23,414 nt of DNA. It comes from Ruminococcus_G sp050944415 (lineage in GTDB: Bacteria > Bacillota > Clostridia > Lachnospirales > Lachnospiraceae). A program made the position numbers and the translations under genes. The notes beneath the pieces were generated by a model. The model was not told the origin of the DNA. It made no database searches and saw only the letters and a program-made list of their open reading frames with translations. The stretch is taken from the NCBI GenBank assembly GCA_050944415.1, contig JBMNRA010000046.1:1-23414 (forward strand), in the 5' to 3' direction. The number at the start of each line of letters is the position of its first letter. Position 1 is the first letter of the stretch. Of the stretch, positions 1 through 7,003 are shown piece by piece.

Positions 1-52
1 AACCGCGCCCGTCCACTGAAAGCGAAGCTAAAGTCATATTCCGTAATTCCAT
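1..52 (-). CDS. hsdS: Type I restriction specificity subunit, N-terminal start only (partial)
   Basis: Only the first 17 codons are inside the window: ATG at 52, reading MELRNMTLASLSVDGRG and running off the left edge. A ribosome-binding-like GGATGGTGAT lies just before the ATG, and the start is 27 bases past the hsdM stop on the same strand. In type I restriction-modification operons hsdM is normally followed by hsdS, whose product recognises the DNA target, and an opening such as L-x-x-L-S-x-D-G-x-G is compatible with an HsdS N-terminus. The assignment rests mainly on position; 17 residues cannot prove the family. It could be another accessory gene of the locus. Confidence 0.5.
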   Translation of the reverse strand, partial: MELRNMTLASLSVDGRG

Positions 53-79
53 CGTATCACCATCCTAGCCATATATTTT

Positions 80-1588
80 CTATATTTCATATCCGATTGC
101 TCCTAATTTACTTCTTATCTCATCCTCTAGTTCATGAGACTTGGCAAACATATTAGACAGCTCCGACGTCAAACGTGCCATTTTTTCATCAAAAGGTTCT
201 CCATCATCCTCCTGTTCCTCTATACCCACATAGCGTCCGGGCGTTAGAATATAGTCCTGCTTGGCAATATCCTGCAAGGTGGCAACAGCGCAGAATCCTT
301 TTATTTCGTTCAATGTACCATTCTGGAAAGTCTCGAAAGTATCCGCCAGTTTCTGGATATCTTCATCTGAAAAATCTCTATGCTTACGATCAACCATATG
401 TCCCATCTTACGGGCATCAATAAAAAGTGTCTTGCCTTTTTGTTTTTTACCTTTGGTAATAAACCAAAGCGTAACCGGAATAGTAACACTGTAAAATAGC
501 TGCGTAGGCATAGCAATAATACCTTCAATCAAATCATCCTCTATGATTTTTTTACGTATTTCACCTTCGCCACTGGACTGTGTGGAGAGTGCACCATTGG
601 CCAGAACCAATCCTATTTTTCCATTCGGTGCAAGATGATAAATCATATGTTGAATCCATGCATAGTTGGCATTACCGGCTGGTGGAATTCCATATTTCCA
701 TCGTGCATCGTCCAATAATTTTTCCTGATTCCACGGATGATAATTAAATGGTGGATTAGCAAGGATAAAATCTGCTTTCAACGTTGGATGCAGATCATTA
801 GTAAAAGTATCTGCTTGATAAGGGCCCAGATCCGCATCAATACCACGGATTGCCATATTCATCTTGGCCATTTTCCATGTATCAGCATTAGCCTCCTGAC
901 CATAAACTGAAATTGCTCCCCGCCTTCCAGAATGAGCCTGTATAAACTTTGCGCTCTGAACAAACATACCTCCCGAACCGCAACAACAATCATACACCCG
1001 ACAATTATCAAAAGGTTTGAGAATTTCTACAAGTGTTTTAACCACGCTGGATGGGGTATAGAATTCACCGCCTCCAACGCCTTCTTTTTCCGCAAACTGT
1101 GCAATACAATACTCATATGTACGTCCAAGAAGATCTTCGCTTTCTTCCGTATCACTCATATCAATATTATTTGTGAAAATATCCACAACGTCTCCTAATA
1201 CTCGCTTATCAAGATCCGGACTTGCATAATTCTTTGGAAGAACATTCTTCAATGTTTTGTTTTCTGCCTCAATAGCCCTCATGGCATTATCAATAACTGT
1301 TCCTATTTCTGGGGTATGTGCTGCTGAAGCTATAGTACTCCATCTCGCCTCCTCCGGTACAAAAAATACGTTTTCCATTGTATAAGCATCACGGTCATCT
1401 TCAAAACCATCGCCTTCTTTCACCAGTTCCTGATATCTTTTTTCAAAAGCCGTTGATATATAACGTAAAAAAATAAGACCTATGATTACTTTTCTATATT
1501 CTGCTGCTGGTATATGTCCCCATAGAACACATGCTGCATCCCATAGGTGTTTTTCAAATCCTATATTGGCATTGGTTTTTTCTGCCAT
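80..1588 (-). CDS. hsdM: Type I restriction-modification N6-adenine DNA methyltransferase subunit
   Basis: Predicted 502-aa modification subunit, which transfers a methyl group from S-adenosylmethionine to adenine in the site chosen by HsdS and supports restriction by HsdR. The N-terminal HsdM helical domain is at about residues 10-150 (FEKHLWDAACVLWG onward). The SAM-binding motif I is VYDCCCGSGGMF at 198-209 and the catalytic motif IV is NPPF at 278-281; GGGEFYTP at 173-179 is the usual family segment before motif I. Length is normal for the family. The start was set at ATG 1588, because GGAGGT lies 8 bases upstream; an in-frame ATG at 1621 would put that site inside the gene. The gene is AT-richer than the chromosomal genes to the right. 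hsdR is not in the window and would have to lie further left. Confidence 0.93.
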   Translation of the reverse strand: MAEKTNANIGFEKHLWDAACVLWGHIPAAEYRKVIIGLIFLRYISTAFEKRYQELVKEGDGFEDDRDAYTMENVFFVPEEARWSTIASAAHTPEIGTVIDNAMRAIEAENKTLKNVLPKNYASPDLDKRVLGDVVDIFTNNIDMSDTEESEDLLGRTYEYCIAQFAEKEGVGGGEFYTPSSVVKTLVEILKPFDNCRVYDCCCGSGGMFVQSAKFIQAHSGRRGAISVYGQEANADTWKMAKMNMAIRGIDADLGPYQADTFTNDLHPTLKADFILANPPFNYHPWNQEKLLDDARWKYGIPPAGNANYAWIQHMIYHLAPNGKIGLVLANGALSTQSSGEGEIRKKIIEDDLIEGIIAMPTQLFYSVTIPVTLWFITKGKKQKGKTLFIDARKMGHMVDRKHRDFSDEDIQKLADTFETFQNGTLNEIKGFCAVATLQDIAKQDYILTPGRYVGIEEQEDDGEPFDEKMARLTSELSNMFAKSHELEDEIRSKLGAIGYEI

Positions 1589-1654
1589 ATATTTTTTACC
1601 TCCATCAAACAATGTACCCATGACTAAATGTCAAGAGTGCAAAATACTGTCTTT

Positions 1655-1683
1655 ATAATACAATAAAAATCGGGTAAACACAA
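1655..1683 (-). promoter_or_regulatory. Possible hsdM promoter
   Basis: On the minus strand TTGTGT (1678-1683) and TATTAT (1655-1660) are separated by 17 bases, about 65 bases before the hsdM start. The -10 matches consensus at five of six positions; the -35 matches at only three. This would let hsdM be transcribed apart from the upstream SymE-like gene. It is a weak call in an AT-rich gap. Confidence 0.3.
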
Positions 1684-1713
1684 TTACTAAGCTATAAATG
1701 CTTTATCGTAATT
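1682..1713. other. Imperfect inverted repeat between symE-like gene and hsdM
   Basis: AATTACTAAGC (1682-1692) can pair, with a small bulge, with GCTTTATCGTAATT (1700-1713), leaving a short AT-rich loop. There is no following T-run on the minus strand, so it is a poor intrinsic terminator. It might be an mRNA processing or stabilising stem, or part of a small RNA in the symE-hsdM gap. Confidence 0.3.
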
Positions 1714-1742
1714 AAGCTTGCTAGTTCCTTATGTTTCGACAC

Positions 1743-1922
1743 TTACGACTGACGTGTTATCTTCAGAACACCTTCTTCTATGGTTTCAACGGTAATATAA
1801 CTGTTCAATGGGAAGCCAGCCTCTTCCAACCATCTTCCTTTTAGAATGATTGTAGGTCTCTCTTGGTAATGATATCCTGATTGGCTGTAAACTTTTAGTT
1901 TTCTACTTTTATTCATATTCAT
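1743..1922 (-). CDS. SymE-like small protein (type I toxin family)
   Basis: A 59-aa protein, MNMNKSRKLKVYSQSGYHYQ to LKITRQS. The core PTIILKGRWLEEAGF followed by a short beta-rich tail (ITVETIEEGVLKI) matches the pattern of SymE proteins, whose E. coli member has an AbrB-like fold, is SOS-induced, is silenced by the antisense RNA SymR and lies beside the hsd type I restriction genes. Linkage to hsdM here repeats that arrangement. GGAG precedes the first ATG by only 5 bases and the second ATG (1916) by 11, so the start may be either. The E. coli protein is about twice as long; this form lacks its C-terminal extension. Toxicity is not shown by the sequence: small SymE-like proteins in Firmicutes could instead be DNA-binding regulators. 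Confidence 0.75.
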   Translation of the reverse strand: MNMNKSRKLKVYSQSGYHYQERPTIILKGRWLEEAGFPLNSYITVETIEEGVLKITRQS

Positions 1923-1931
1923 ATTTTCTCC

Positions 1932-1980
1932 ATTTCGCTAAATGATTTTTTCGCTATAATGTTTCTCTATTTTGCCAAAT
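1932..1980 (-). promoter_or_regulatory. Three operator-like ATTTNGCNAAAT palindromes upstream of symE-like gene
   Basis: Three similar 12-base units occur just before the SymE-like start: ATTTCGCTAAAT at 1932-1943, a degenerate TTTTCGCTATAA around 1948-1959, and ATTTTGCCAAAT at 1969-1980. The two better copies are palindromic at their ends (ATTT/AAAT). Repeated palindromes close to a start codon are typical operators for a dimeric repressor. The regulator is unknown; autoregulation by the AbrB-like SymE protein is one possibility. A TATAGC at the middle copy could be part of a -10, but I cannot fix a convincing -35. Confidence 0.4.
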
Positions 1981-2111
1981 TATTTAAGAAATTCCCCACC
2001 CCCTCGAAACCTCCAAAAGGACAATCGCAAAAAATGAAGTTGGAAATTGCTAAAAATAAATGTAAATATAGGGAAAGTAATCTGCCAGAAACGGCGTATT
2101 TACGGGCTTTT

Positions 2112-2765
2112 TCAAAGCCACATATATACCAAGAATAAAGTTTGAACACCCGAGATGGCCAGAATATGATAAATTCCCAGCAGCTTATAATTCTTTTTTG
2201 TTTCATCCTCCAGCAGTCCCTTTTCTCCCAGAAGCATGGCAGAAAGTTCTCCTGCCTCATCGGGAGCAAGACTTACCAAAACACCTTTTAAATATTCCCG
2301 GAAACGCCACAGATAATCACCCAACGGGAATTTTCTCCGGGTAAGAATCTGATATTTTTCTCCCCGCATCAACAGATCGATGCCTTCTATCCGATAATAT
2401 AATTCTGTATCAAACTGTCCCGGATTAGATGCTTCCGGTATTGTATAGAGGCTGCCTTTCACCTGTACCCGGCTTCCAATTCCCGGATAAGAAGCATTCT
2501 CCATTCGCACTCTGATTGTCTGATTGGAAAAAGTTTTGGCCGAAACGGCCAGAGTTGCTGATTTAAGATATAGATAAGATATTTCCTGTTTTGTTTCATA
2601 CCCTTTCACCAGGCCCTCTGCACACACATATGCTTCCTCCGAAGCCAAAATCTGCAGTTCCTGATTTTTCCGGGGATTTCCTCCATGGGTAATCCCCAGA
2701 AATTCCAGCAGTCCGATGAAAACAGTAAAACAAAACCACATCCAGCATAATGGTCTTTTATTCAT
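2112..2765 (-). pseudogene. comEC: comEC/rec2 DNA-uptake channel, truncated N-terminal fragment
   Basis: The 217-aa frame starts with a hydrophobic segment (WMWFCFTVFIGLLEFLG), then a DUF4131-like OB domain (about residues 40-150: VKGYETKQEISYLYLKS, SRVQVKGSL), then the start of the competence domain (LSAMLLGEKGLLEDETKKNY, YKLLGIYHILAISG). Intact ComEC proteins are about 700-800 aa, with many more membrane helices and often a metallo-beta-lactamase domain. Here homology ends at HILAISG (residues 200-206); eleven unrelated residues follow before the stop. The break is near base 2147, after which AT-rich island sequence begins. The start overlaps the GerMN gene by 8 bases, as in a translationally coupled operon. 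Without the channel, DNA uptake through this copy should be lost unless the remainder is rejoined on excision of the inserted DNA. Confidence 0.82.
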
Positions 2766-3684
2766 CCGTTTCCTCTTGTTCTACCAGATCCGGTCTTGCA
2801 TGGAACAGCTGATCCAGGCTGACATGCTCCCGGTATGTTTTTTTGGTCTCTCCGTTTATGGCAATCTGCACTTCCGTAACCGATCCGGATTCTACCAATG
2901 AATTCGTAATAGAATAGATAGGGATCTCCTCCTGCTGATTCAATGCCATATCAGAGAATGTCTTGTCCAGATTTACATAGCATACGCCGTCCGCCACTGT
3001 CACGCCCAGTATCTGAGTCTCTCCCGGTATGGTGGGATAATGATCGGCCTCCTGAGGTCCCTTCAGCAGCTGTTCTACAATCACCCGTTCCAACGGCATG
3101 CTGGTACTGTAATAAACACTTCGTGCCTCCTTCACCAACCTATCGCCGTTTTCATTGGCGAAATACAGCGTCAGATGAGCGTGCTGATAGGCGTTGATCT
3201 CTTTTCCTGAATTTTCCACAAAGGATTCGTCTGTCATAGGGGCTATCTCCTCCCCGTAGGAATCCGTCAGGGGACTGCCTTCCACCAGAATTCCCACGGA
3301 CTTTACGTCCGGCACCTGTATGAATGTTTTGACTGCACTGGCCCGAATCAATATTTCCTCTGTCCGGTTCATCTCCTGATAACCCTGGCTGAAATTCAGC
3401 ATCAACACCCCGTCCGTCATTTGATAATCCAGAAACTCTACATTTTCCGGCAGAAGCCTGGTCTGAGCTTCCCCCAGAGGCTGTCCGAACAGCATTTCCG
3501 CCATCTGCTGCAGAAGATCCCCGGAATCATCAAACTGCACCGTTTCACCGATCACTTTTGTCTTTTCCGTATTCACATAATACAACTGATATCCTTCCGT
3601 CTGCTCCTCTTCGCTCTGAACGGCACACCCCGACAGCAGAAGCATCAGCAGAAACAGACAGAAATATAATCCTCGCTTTCCCAT
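2758..3684 (-). CDS. GerMN-domain lipoprotein
   Basis: A 308-aa exported lipoprotein. The signal peptide ends in the lipobox LLSGC with acylated Cys20. Two GerMN repeats follow: about 33-150 (QLYYVNTEKTKVIGE to GVLMLNFSQGYQEM) and about 170-285 (LTLYFANENGDRLVKEAR to GVCYVNLDKTFSDM). GerMN domains occur in the B. subtilis spore lipoprotein GerM, which acts in sporulation and germination, and in LpqB-type lipoproteins linked to two-component systems. Lying 9 bases after a sensor kinase gene, it may be an extracytoplasmic modulator of that kinase (inference). The start has AAAGGAGAGG directly before it. The last codons overlap the comEC start. Confidence 0.85.
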   Translation of the reverse strand: MGKRGLYFCLFLLMLLLSGCAVQSEEEQTEGYQLYYVNTEKTKVIGETVQFDDSGDLLQQMAEMLFGQPLGEAQTRLLPENVEFLDYQMTDGVLMLNFSQGYQEMNRTEEILIRASAVKTFIQVPDVKSVGILVEGSPLTDSYGEEIAPMTDESFVENSGKEINAYQHAHLTLYFANENGDRLVKEARSVYYSTSMPLERVIVEQLLKGPQEADHYPTIPGETQILGVTVADGVCYVNLDKTFSDMALNQQEEIPIYSITNSLVESGSVTEVQIAINGETKKTYREHVSLDQLFHARPDLVEQEETDE

Positions 3685-3693
3685 GCCTCTCCT

Positions 3694-5193
3694 TTATTCA
3701 ATGTAAGTAAGGGGGATACGAACTGAAAATGTAGTACCCTCGTTTTCCTTGCTGTATACTTTTATCGCTCCGTGGTGAATCAGAATCGCACTTCTGGTAA
3801 TGGACAGCCCCAGTCCCGTACCGCCGATTTCTCTGGAATGAGATTTATCCACCCGGTAAAATCTCTCGAATACGTGATCCAGACTTTCTTCCGGAATACC
3901 GATTCCCGAATCCGCCACCGTTACATAAAAGTACTTATGGTCCGCATTCAGGGAAACCCTCACCCATCCGCCGTCCACATTATACTTAATGGCATTTTCT
4001 ACCAGATTGGAGAAAGCCAGAGTTACCTTAACCTCATCAATCTCCGCATTCACCGGCCGGAAGCTGTCAAGAATCAGTTCAATCTGCCTTTTCGCGGCAA
4101 GAGGCTTAAGTCTTTTCAGAATAAGTTCCAGCAAATCATTAATATTGATCATTTCAATATTCAAATCTGCCGCTTTTTTATCCAGCTTCACAAGGGAAAG
4201 CAGATCCGTGATTATCTTATTTTCCCGGTCAATTTCCTGAGTGATATCCTGCATAAATTCCTGGTACATTTCCAGAGGAGCATCTTCCTGCATATTCAGG
4301 GAATCCGCCAGCACCTTAATGGAAGCCAGAGGAGTCTTCAGCTCATGAGAGACATTGGATACAAATTCCTGCCGGGATTCATCCAGCGTTTTGACTCTGC
4401 CCAGCATTTTGTTGAAGGCATCCGTAATCAGTTCCGTTTCCGTATAATCAGGCACCGAAATATTTTCGTCCAGATACCCGTCGGTAATATCTTCAATAGC
4501 CTTCGTCACACGGGCAAAGGGTTTCATCAGAATATTTGAAAGAACGTATCCGAACACCAGAACAAGCAGGGTGATAATCACAAGGAGCAACATACCTTTC
4601 TGTTCCAGAATATCCACATTCGCTGCAATCTCATCGGTAGAACAGCTGACCAGCATGACTCCCAGCGTATCTCGGGAACTGCCTTTTCCGCTCTGTACAG
4701 GAACAGCAATTTCGATATACCGGTTTCTTTCATCATACTGGCTGATTTCCTGCCCCCGGAAGCACTGAATCACTTCTTCCGATATAAACATTTTATTAGT
4801 ATCCAGGTCATAAGTGTCAAATACAATCTCATAATCCTGATTCACAATCAGGATTCTTCCACTGTAAATATTGGAAAAGAGAGAAAGCTCTCCTTCCACT
4901 GACGCCGAATCCTGATTTTCAAAATAATTTTCCGATACCAGAAGATTACACAGAATGTCACACTGATTCTTCACATTAAAACTCCGCAGAGAAACAGCCC
5001 GGTCTTCATAACTGCTTACGATTCCTTTCTCCACCACTACGCTGGGAACAATTCCGATAATCATAAGAATAATCATAATACGGAACCGCAGGCTTTTGAA
5101 AAACTTGAATCTTCCTTTTACACTATGCCTGGAAATAGTAACCCACTCCCCACTTCGTATGTACATATCTGGGATCACTGGGATTACTTTCAA
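3694..5193 (-). CDS. Membrane sensor histidine kinase (HAMP, HisKA, HATPase)
   Basis: Numbered from the TTG at 5193, a 499-aa kinase: membrane helix 1 at about 36-55, extracytoplasmic sensor at 56-200, helix 2 at 201-222, HAMP at 222-275, phospho-acceptor His283 in NVSHELKTPLASIKV, N-box Asn400 (NLVENAIKYN), G1 DSGIGI at 428-433, and GTGLGL at 458-463. It should phosphorylate the adjacent response regulator. The start is unclear. The TTG (with GGGAG just upstream) and the ATG at 5166 both overlap the end of the regulator gene; the ATG at 5076 would remove the basic KGRFKFFKSLRFR stretch that precedes helix 1. I favour an overlapping start. The sensor domain resembles no named ligand-binding fold that I can identify. 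Confidence 0.92.
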   Translation of the reverse strand: MKVIPVIPDMYIRSGEWVTISRHSVKGRFKFFKSLRFRIMIILMIIGIVPSVVVEKGIVSSYEDRAVSLRSFNVKNQCDILCNLLVSENYFENQDSASVEGELSLFSNIYSGRILIVNQDYEIVFDTYDLDTNKMFISEEVIQCFRGQEISQYDERNRYIEIAVPVQSGKGSSRDTLGVMLVSCSTDEIAANVDILEQKGMLLLVIITLLVLVFGYVLSNILMKPFARVTKAIEDITDGYLDENISVPDYTETELITDAFNKMLGRVKTLDESRQEFVSNVSHELKTPLASIKVLADSLNMQEDAPLEMYQEFMQDITQEIDRENKIITDLLSLVKLDKKAADLNIEMININDLLELILKRLKPLAAKRQIELILDSFRPVNAEIDEVKVTLAFSNLVENAIKYNVDGGWVRVSLNADHKYFYVTVADSGIGIPEESLDHVFERFYRVDKSHSREIGGTGLGLSITRSAILIHHGAIKVYSKENEGTTFSVRIPLTYIE

Positions 5194-5812
5194 TTTTCTC
5201 CCTCAGTCTTCTGATATGTACATCCACTGTTCTGACATCTCCCAGATATTCATAACCCCAGATAATTTTAAGCAGATTTTCCCGGCTGTACACCTTATTG
5301 GGATTATGAACCAGAAGCTCCAGAAGGTCAAACTCCTTGGCTGTAAGATTGATCTCCCGGTCTTTGATATAAACCCTCCTGCTTTCGCAGTCGATCTTCA
5401 TATCCTGAACCTGAATTACTTTGGACTTTTCCTCCCGGGATGCCGCCTTGGAAGTTCTGCGAATAATTGCTTTTATTCTCGCCTTCACTTCCAGAATATT
5501 AAAGGGTTTCGTGATATAGTCATCAGCACCGTATTCCAGTCCCAGGATCTTGTCCATATCTTCCCCCTTGGCTGTCAGCATGATAATAGGCACTTGGGAA
5601 AATTCCCGGATCTGCTGGCAGACTTCCAGGCCGCTGATCTTTGGAAGCATCAGATCCAGAAGAATGATATCGTATGAGTTTGCCTTGACCATCTCCAGAG
5701 CCTCCTCCCCGTCATAGGCACATTCTACTTCCATGCCGTCCTGCTCCAGAGAAAAGCGAATTCCCTTTACAATCAATTTTTCATCGTCTACTACCAGTAC
5801 TCTTCTACTCAT
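5123..5812 (-). CDS. OmpR/PhoB-family response regulator
   Basis: A 229-aa regulator with the complete receiver signature: acidic pair D9/D10 (VVDDEK), phospho-acceptor Asp53 (DIILLDLMLP), Thr80 and Lys102 (ITKPF). The C-terminal winged helix (about 130-229) contains EFDLLELLVHNPNKVYSRENLL and the recognition segment VRTVDVHIRRLREKIE, ending GVGYYF. GAGGAG precedes the ATG by 6 bases. It sits 10 bases after comEA and overlaps the kinase gene, so the pair is co-expressed with the competence-type genes. The general style resembles WalR/PhoP-like regulators; its targets cannot be read here. Confidence 0.95.
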   Translation of the reverse strand: MSRRVLVVDDEKLIVKGIRFSLEQDGMEVECAYDGEEALEMVKANSYDIILLDLMLPKISGLEVCQQIREFSQVPIIMLTAKGEDMDKILGLEYGADDYITKPFNILEVKARIKAIIRRTSKAASREEKSKVIQVQDMKIDCESRRVYIKDREINLTAKEFDLLELLVHNPNKVYSRENLLKIIWGYEYLGDVRTVDVHIRRLREKIESNPSDPRYVHTKWGVGYYFQA

Positions 5813-5822
5813 TCTTTGCTCC

Positions 5823-6410
5823 TCAACTTACAGTTATACTGTCTTTTATCTTTTCAAACGTTTTCTCACCGATTCCATCCACTTCGCAAATGTCCTCGAT
5901 TCTATCAAAACCGCCATGTTCTTCACGATATGCAAGAATTGCTGCCGCTTTTGTCTCTCCGATTCCGTTCAGGCCGGAAAGCTGAACCGCATCGGCAGTA
6001 TTAATATTAATCCTGCCACCTGCTGCTTCTGCTCCATCTGCCGGCACCGCGCCAGTCTGTGCCTCCTCTTTCGTAAGCACTCTTATCTGTTCACCATCCG
6101 ACAGAAGCTTCGCCTGGTTCAGGCTCTCCTCACAGGCTTCCTCCGTAAGTCCGCCTGCCGCCTCCACCGCCTGAGCTGCCCTGCTTCCTGCCTCCAGCTC
6201 ATAGACGCCGGGATATACCACAGCGCCGCAGACATGAACCACAACCGTGCTTTTCTCAAGTTCTTCCGGCTCTTCCGCTTCCTGTTCGCCGAAAGAATTA
6301 TTTTCCTCTTCTGTCCGTGTATCTTCCAGCTGATAGACAACTTCTTCACCGCATCCGCCAAGTACAAGCGCCATTATCAGCAGCAGCCATATTCTGTTCT
6401 TTTTTCTCAT
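5823..6410 (-). CDS. comEA: ComEA-type DNA-binding protein (SLBB plus helix-hairpin-helix), lipoprotein form
   Basis: A 195-aa protein. Residues 1-20 form a lipoprotein signal ending LVLGGC (Cys20), then an acidic linker, an SLBB domain at about 56-115 (TVVVHVCGAVVYPGVYELE, GEQIRVLTKEE), and a C-terminal (HhH)2 module at about 133-195 (ININTADAVQLSGLNGIGETKAAAILAYRE, then IEDICEVDGIGEKTFEKI). ComEA binds incoming double-stranded DNA at the outer face of the membrane and hands it to ComEC. B. subtilis ComEA is held by a transmembrane helix; the lipobox here implies a lipid anchor. GAGGTGA precedes the start. The channel gene downstream is broken, so this protein may now lack its partner. Confidence 0.9.
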   Translation of the reverse strand: MRKKNRIWLLLIMALVLGGCGEEVVYQLEDTRTEEENNSFGEQEAEEPEELEKSTVVVHVCGAVVYPGVYELEAGSRAAQAVEAAGGLTEEACEESLNQAKLLSDGEQIRVLTKEEAQTGAVPADGAEAAGGRININTADAVQLSGLNGIGETKAAAILAYREEHGGFDRIEDICEVDGIGEKTFEKIKDSITVS

Positions 6411-6422
6411 CTGCCGTCACCT

Positions 6423-6445
6423 CTTTACGTTTGTTTTCCGTAAAG
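6423..6445 (-). promoter_or_regulatory. Leader hairpin abutting the comEA ribosome binding site
   Basis: CTTTACG (6423-6429) and CGTAAAG (6439-6445) form a perfect 7-base stem with a 9-base loop. On the comEA transcript the stem ends exactly where AGGTGA, the ribosome binding site, begins. It could stabilise the 5' end or modulate ribosome access. I could not identify a good promoter in 6446-6519. Confidence 0.35.
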
Positions 6446-6519
6446 TCCCGCAAGATTTTTACACAGCCAACGCCACGTGCGTCATTTTTATTGTAACGAA
6501 TTCCTGCTGTGAATACAAG

Positions 6520-6960
6520 CTATTTTTCCCATTTAAAGATGACAATTCCTACAATTGCAACTGCCATACCCAGAAGCTTTCTCCACTCAAAAGGCTGTTT
6601 GTCTACACCGAAAACGCCCAGAAGTTCAATAACATAAGCTACCGCCAGCTGAGCAATCACAATCAGCATAACCGACTGGGCCGGTCCCAGAGACTCCATA
6701 CTCTGAATAACTGTAACAGTGATAAACGCCCCGATAACACCGCCCAGCAGAGCATACTTATGATCCGCTGCAAAAAGCGCTCCCACCTGAGGTCTGCCTG
6801 TGAAAAACCAGGCCGCCACACAGACAAGAAAGGCCGTCAGCTGCACCCAGCCTGTAGCTACCCACAGCCCGGCCTGTTTCGTCACATCTGTGTTGAATAC
6901 TCCCTGAATACTCATCAGCGCGCCGGAAAGCAGTGCTGTAAAAATCCCCAGCATAATCAT
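6520..6960 (-). CDS. DMT-superfamily small membrane transporter (DUF606/YdcZ type)
   Basis: A 146-aa, very hydrophobic protein with about five membrane helices: LGIFTALLSGALMSIQGVFN, an aromatic segment around WVQLTAFLVCVAAWFF, YALLGGVIGAFITVTVIQSM, SVMLIVIAQLAVAYVIELLG and LLGMAVAIVGIVIFKWEK. The opening G-x-x-x-A-x-x-x-G-x-x-x-S-x-Q-G-x-x-N and the family length (about 140-150 aa) match the DUF606 (YdcZ) branch of the drug/metabolite transporter superfamily, whose members have half the usual helices and act as dimers. The substrate is unknown. The start ATG 6960 follows AAAGGGGA. Confidence 0.85.
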   Translation of the reverse strand: MIMLGIFTALLSGALMSIQGVFNTDVTKQAGLWVATGWVQLTAFLVCVAAWFFTGRPQVGALFAADHKYALLGGVIGAFITVTVIQSMESLGPAQSVMLIVIAQLAVAYVIELLGVFGVDKQPFEWRKLLGMAVAIVGIVIFKWEK

Positions 6961-6998
6961 TCCCCTTTCCTTTTTCCTTTAGAATGTCCGAAAGGGGA
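6961..6998 (-). promoter_or_regulatory. Inverted repeat that buries the transporter ribosome binding site
   Basis: TCCCCTTTC (6961-6969) is the exact complement of GAAAGGGGA (6990-6998), giving a 9-base stem with a 20-base loop. On the minus-strand RNA the 3' arm is the ribosome binding site of the transporter gene, ending directly at its ATG. If the acyltransferase gene upstream is co-transcribed, the stem would hide the site. On the plus strand a T-rich tail follows, so it might instead be a weak terminator, but nothing is transcribed toward it on that strand. Confidence 0.35.
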
Positions 6999-7003
6999 TT
7001 ATT

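Noticed and set aside
1967..2269. Minus-strand 100-codon frame across the comEC break
   Set aside because: It is another frame of the comEC fragment continued into the AT-rich gap, with no ribosome binding site and no family resemblance. I considered it as the shifted continuation of ComEC, but it does not carry the next ComEC helices.
3772..4539. Plus-strand 255-codon frame opposite the sensor kinase
   Set aside because: It is antisense to the well-supported kinase, His/Ile/Phe-rich low-complexity translation, with no start signals.
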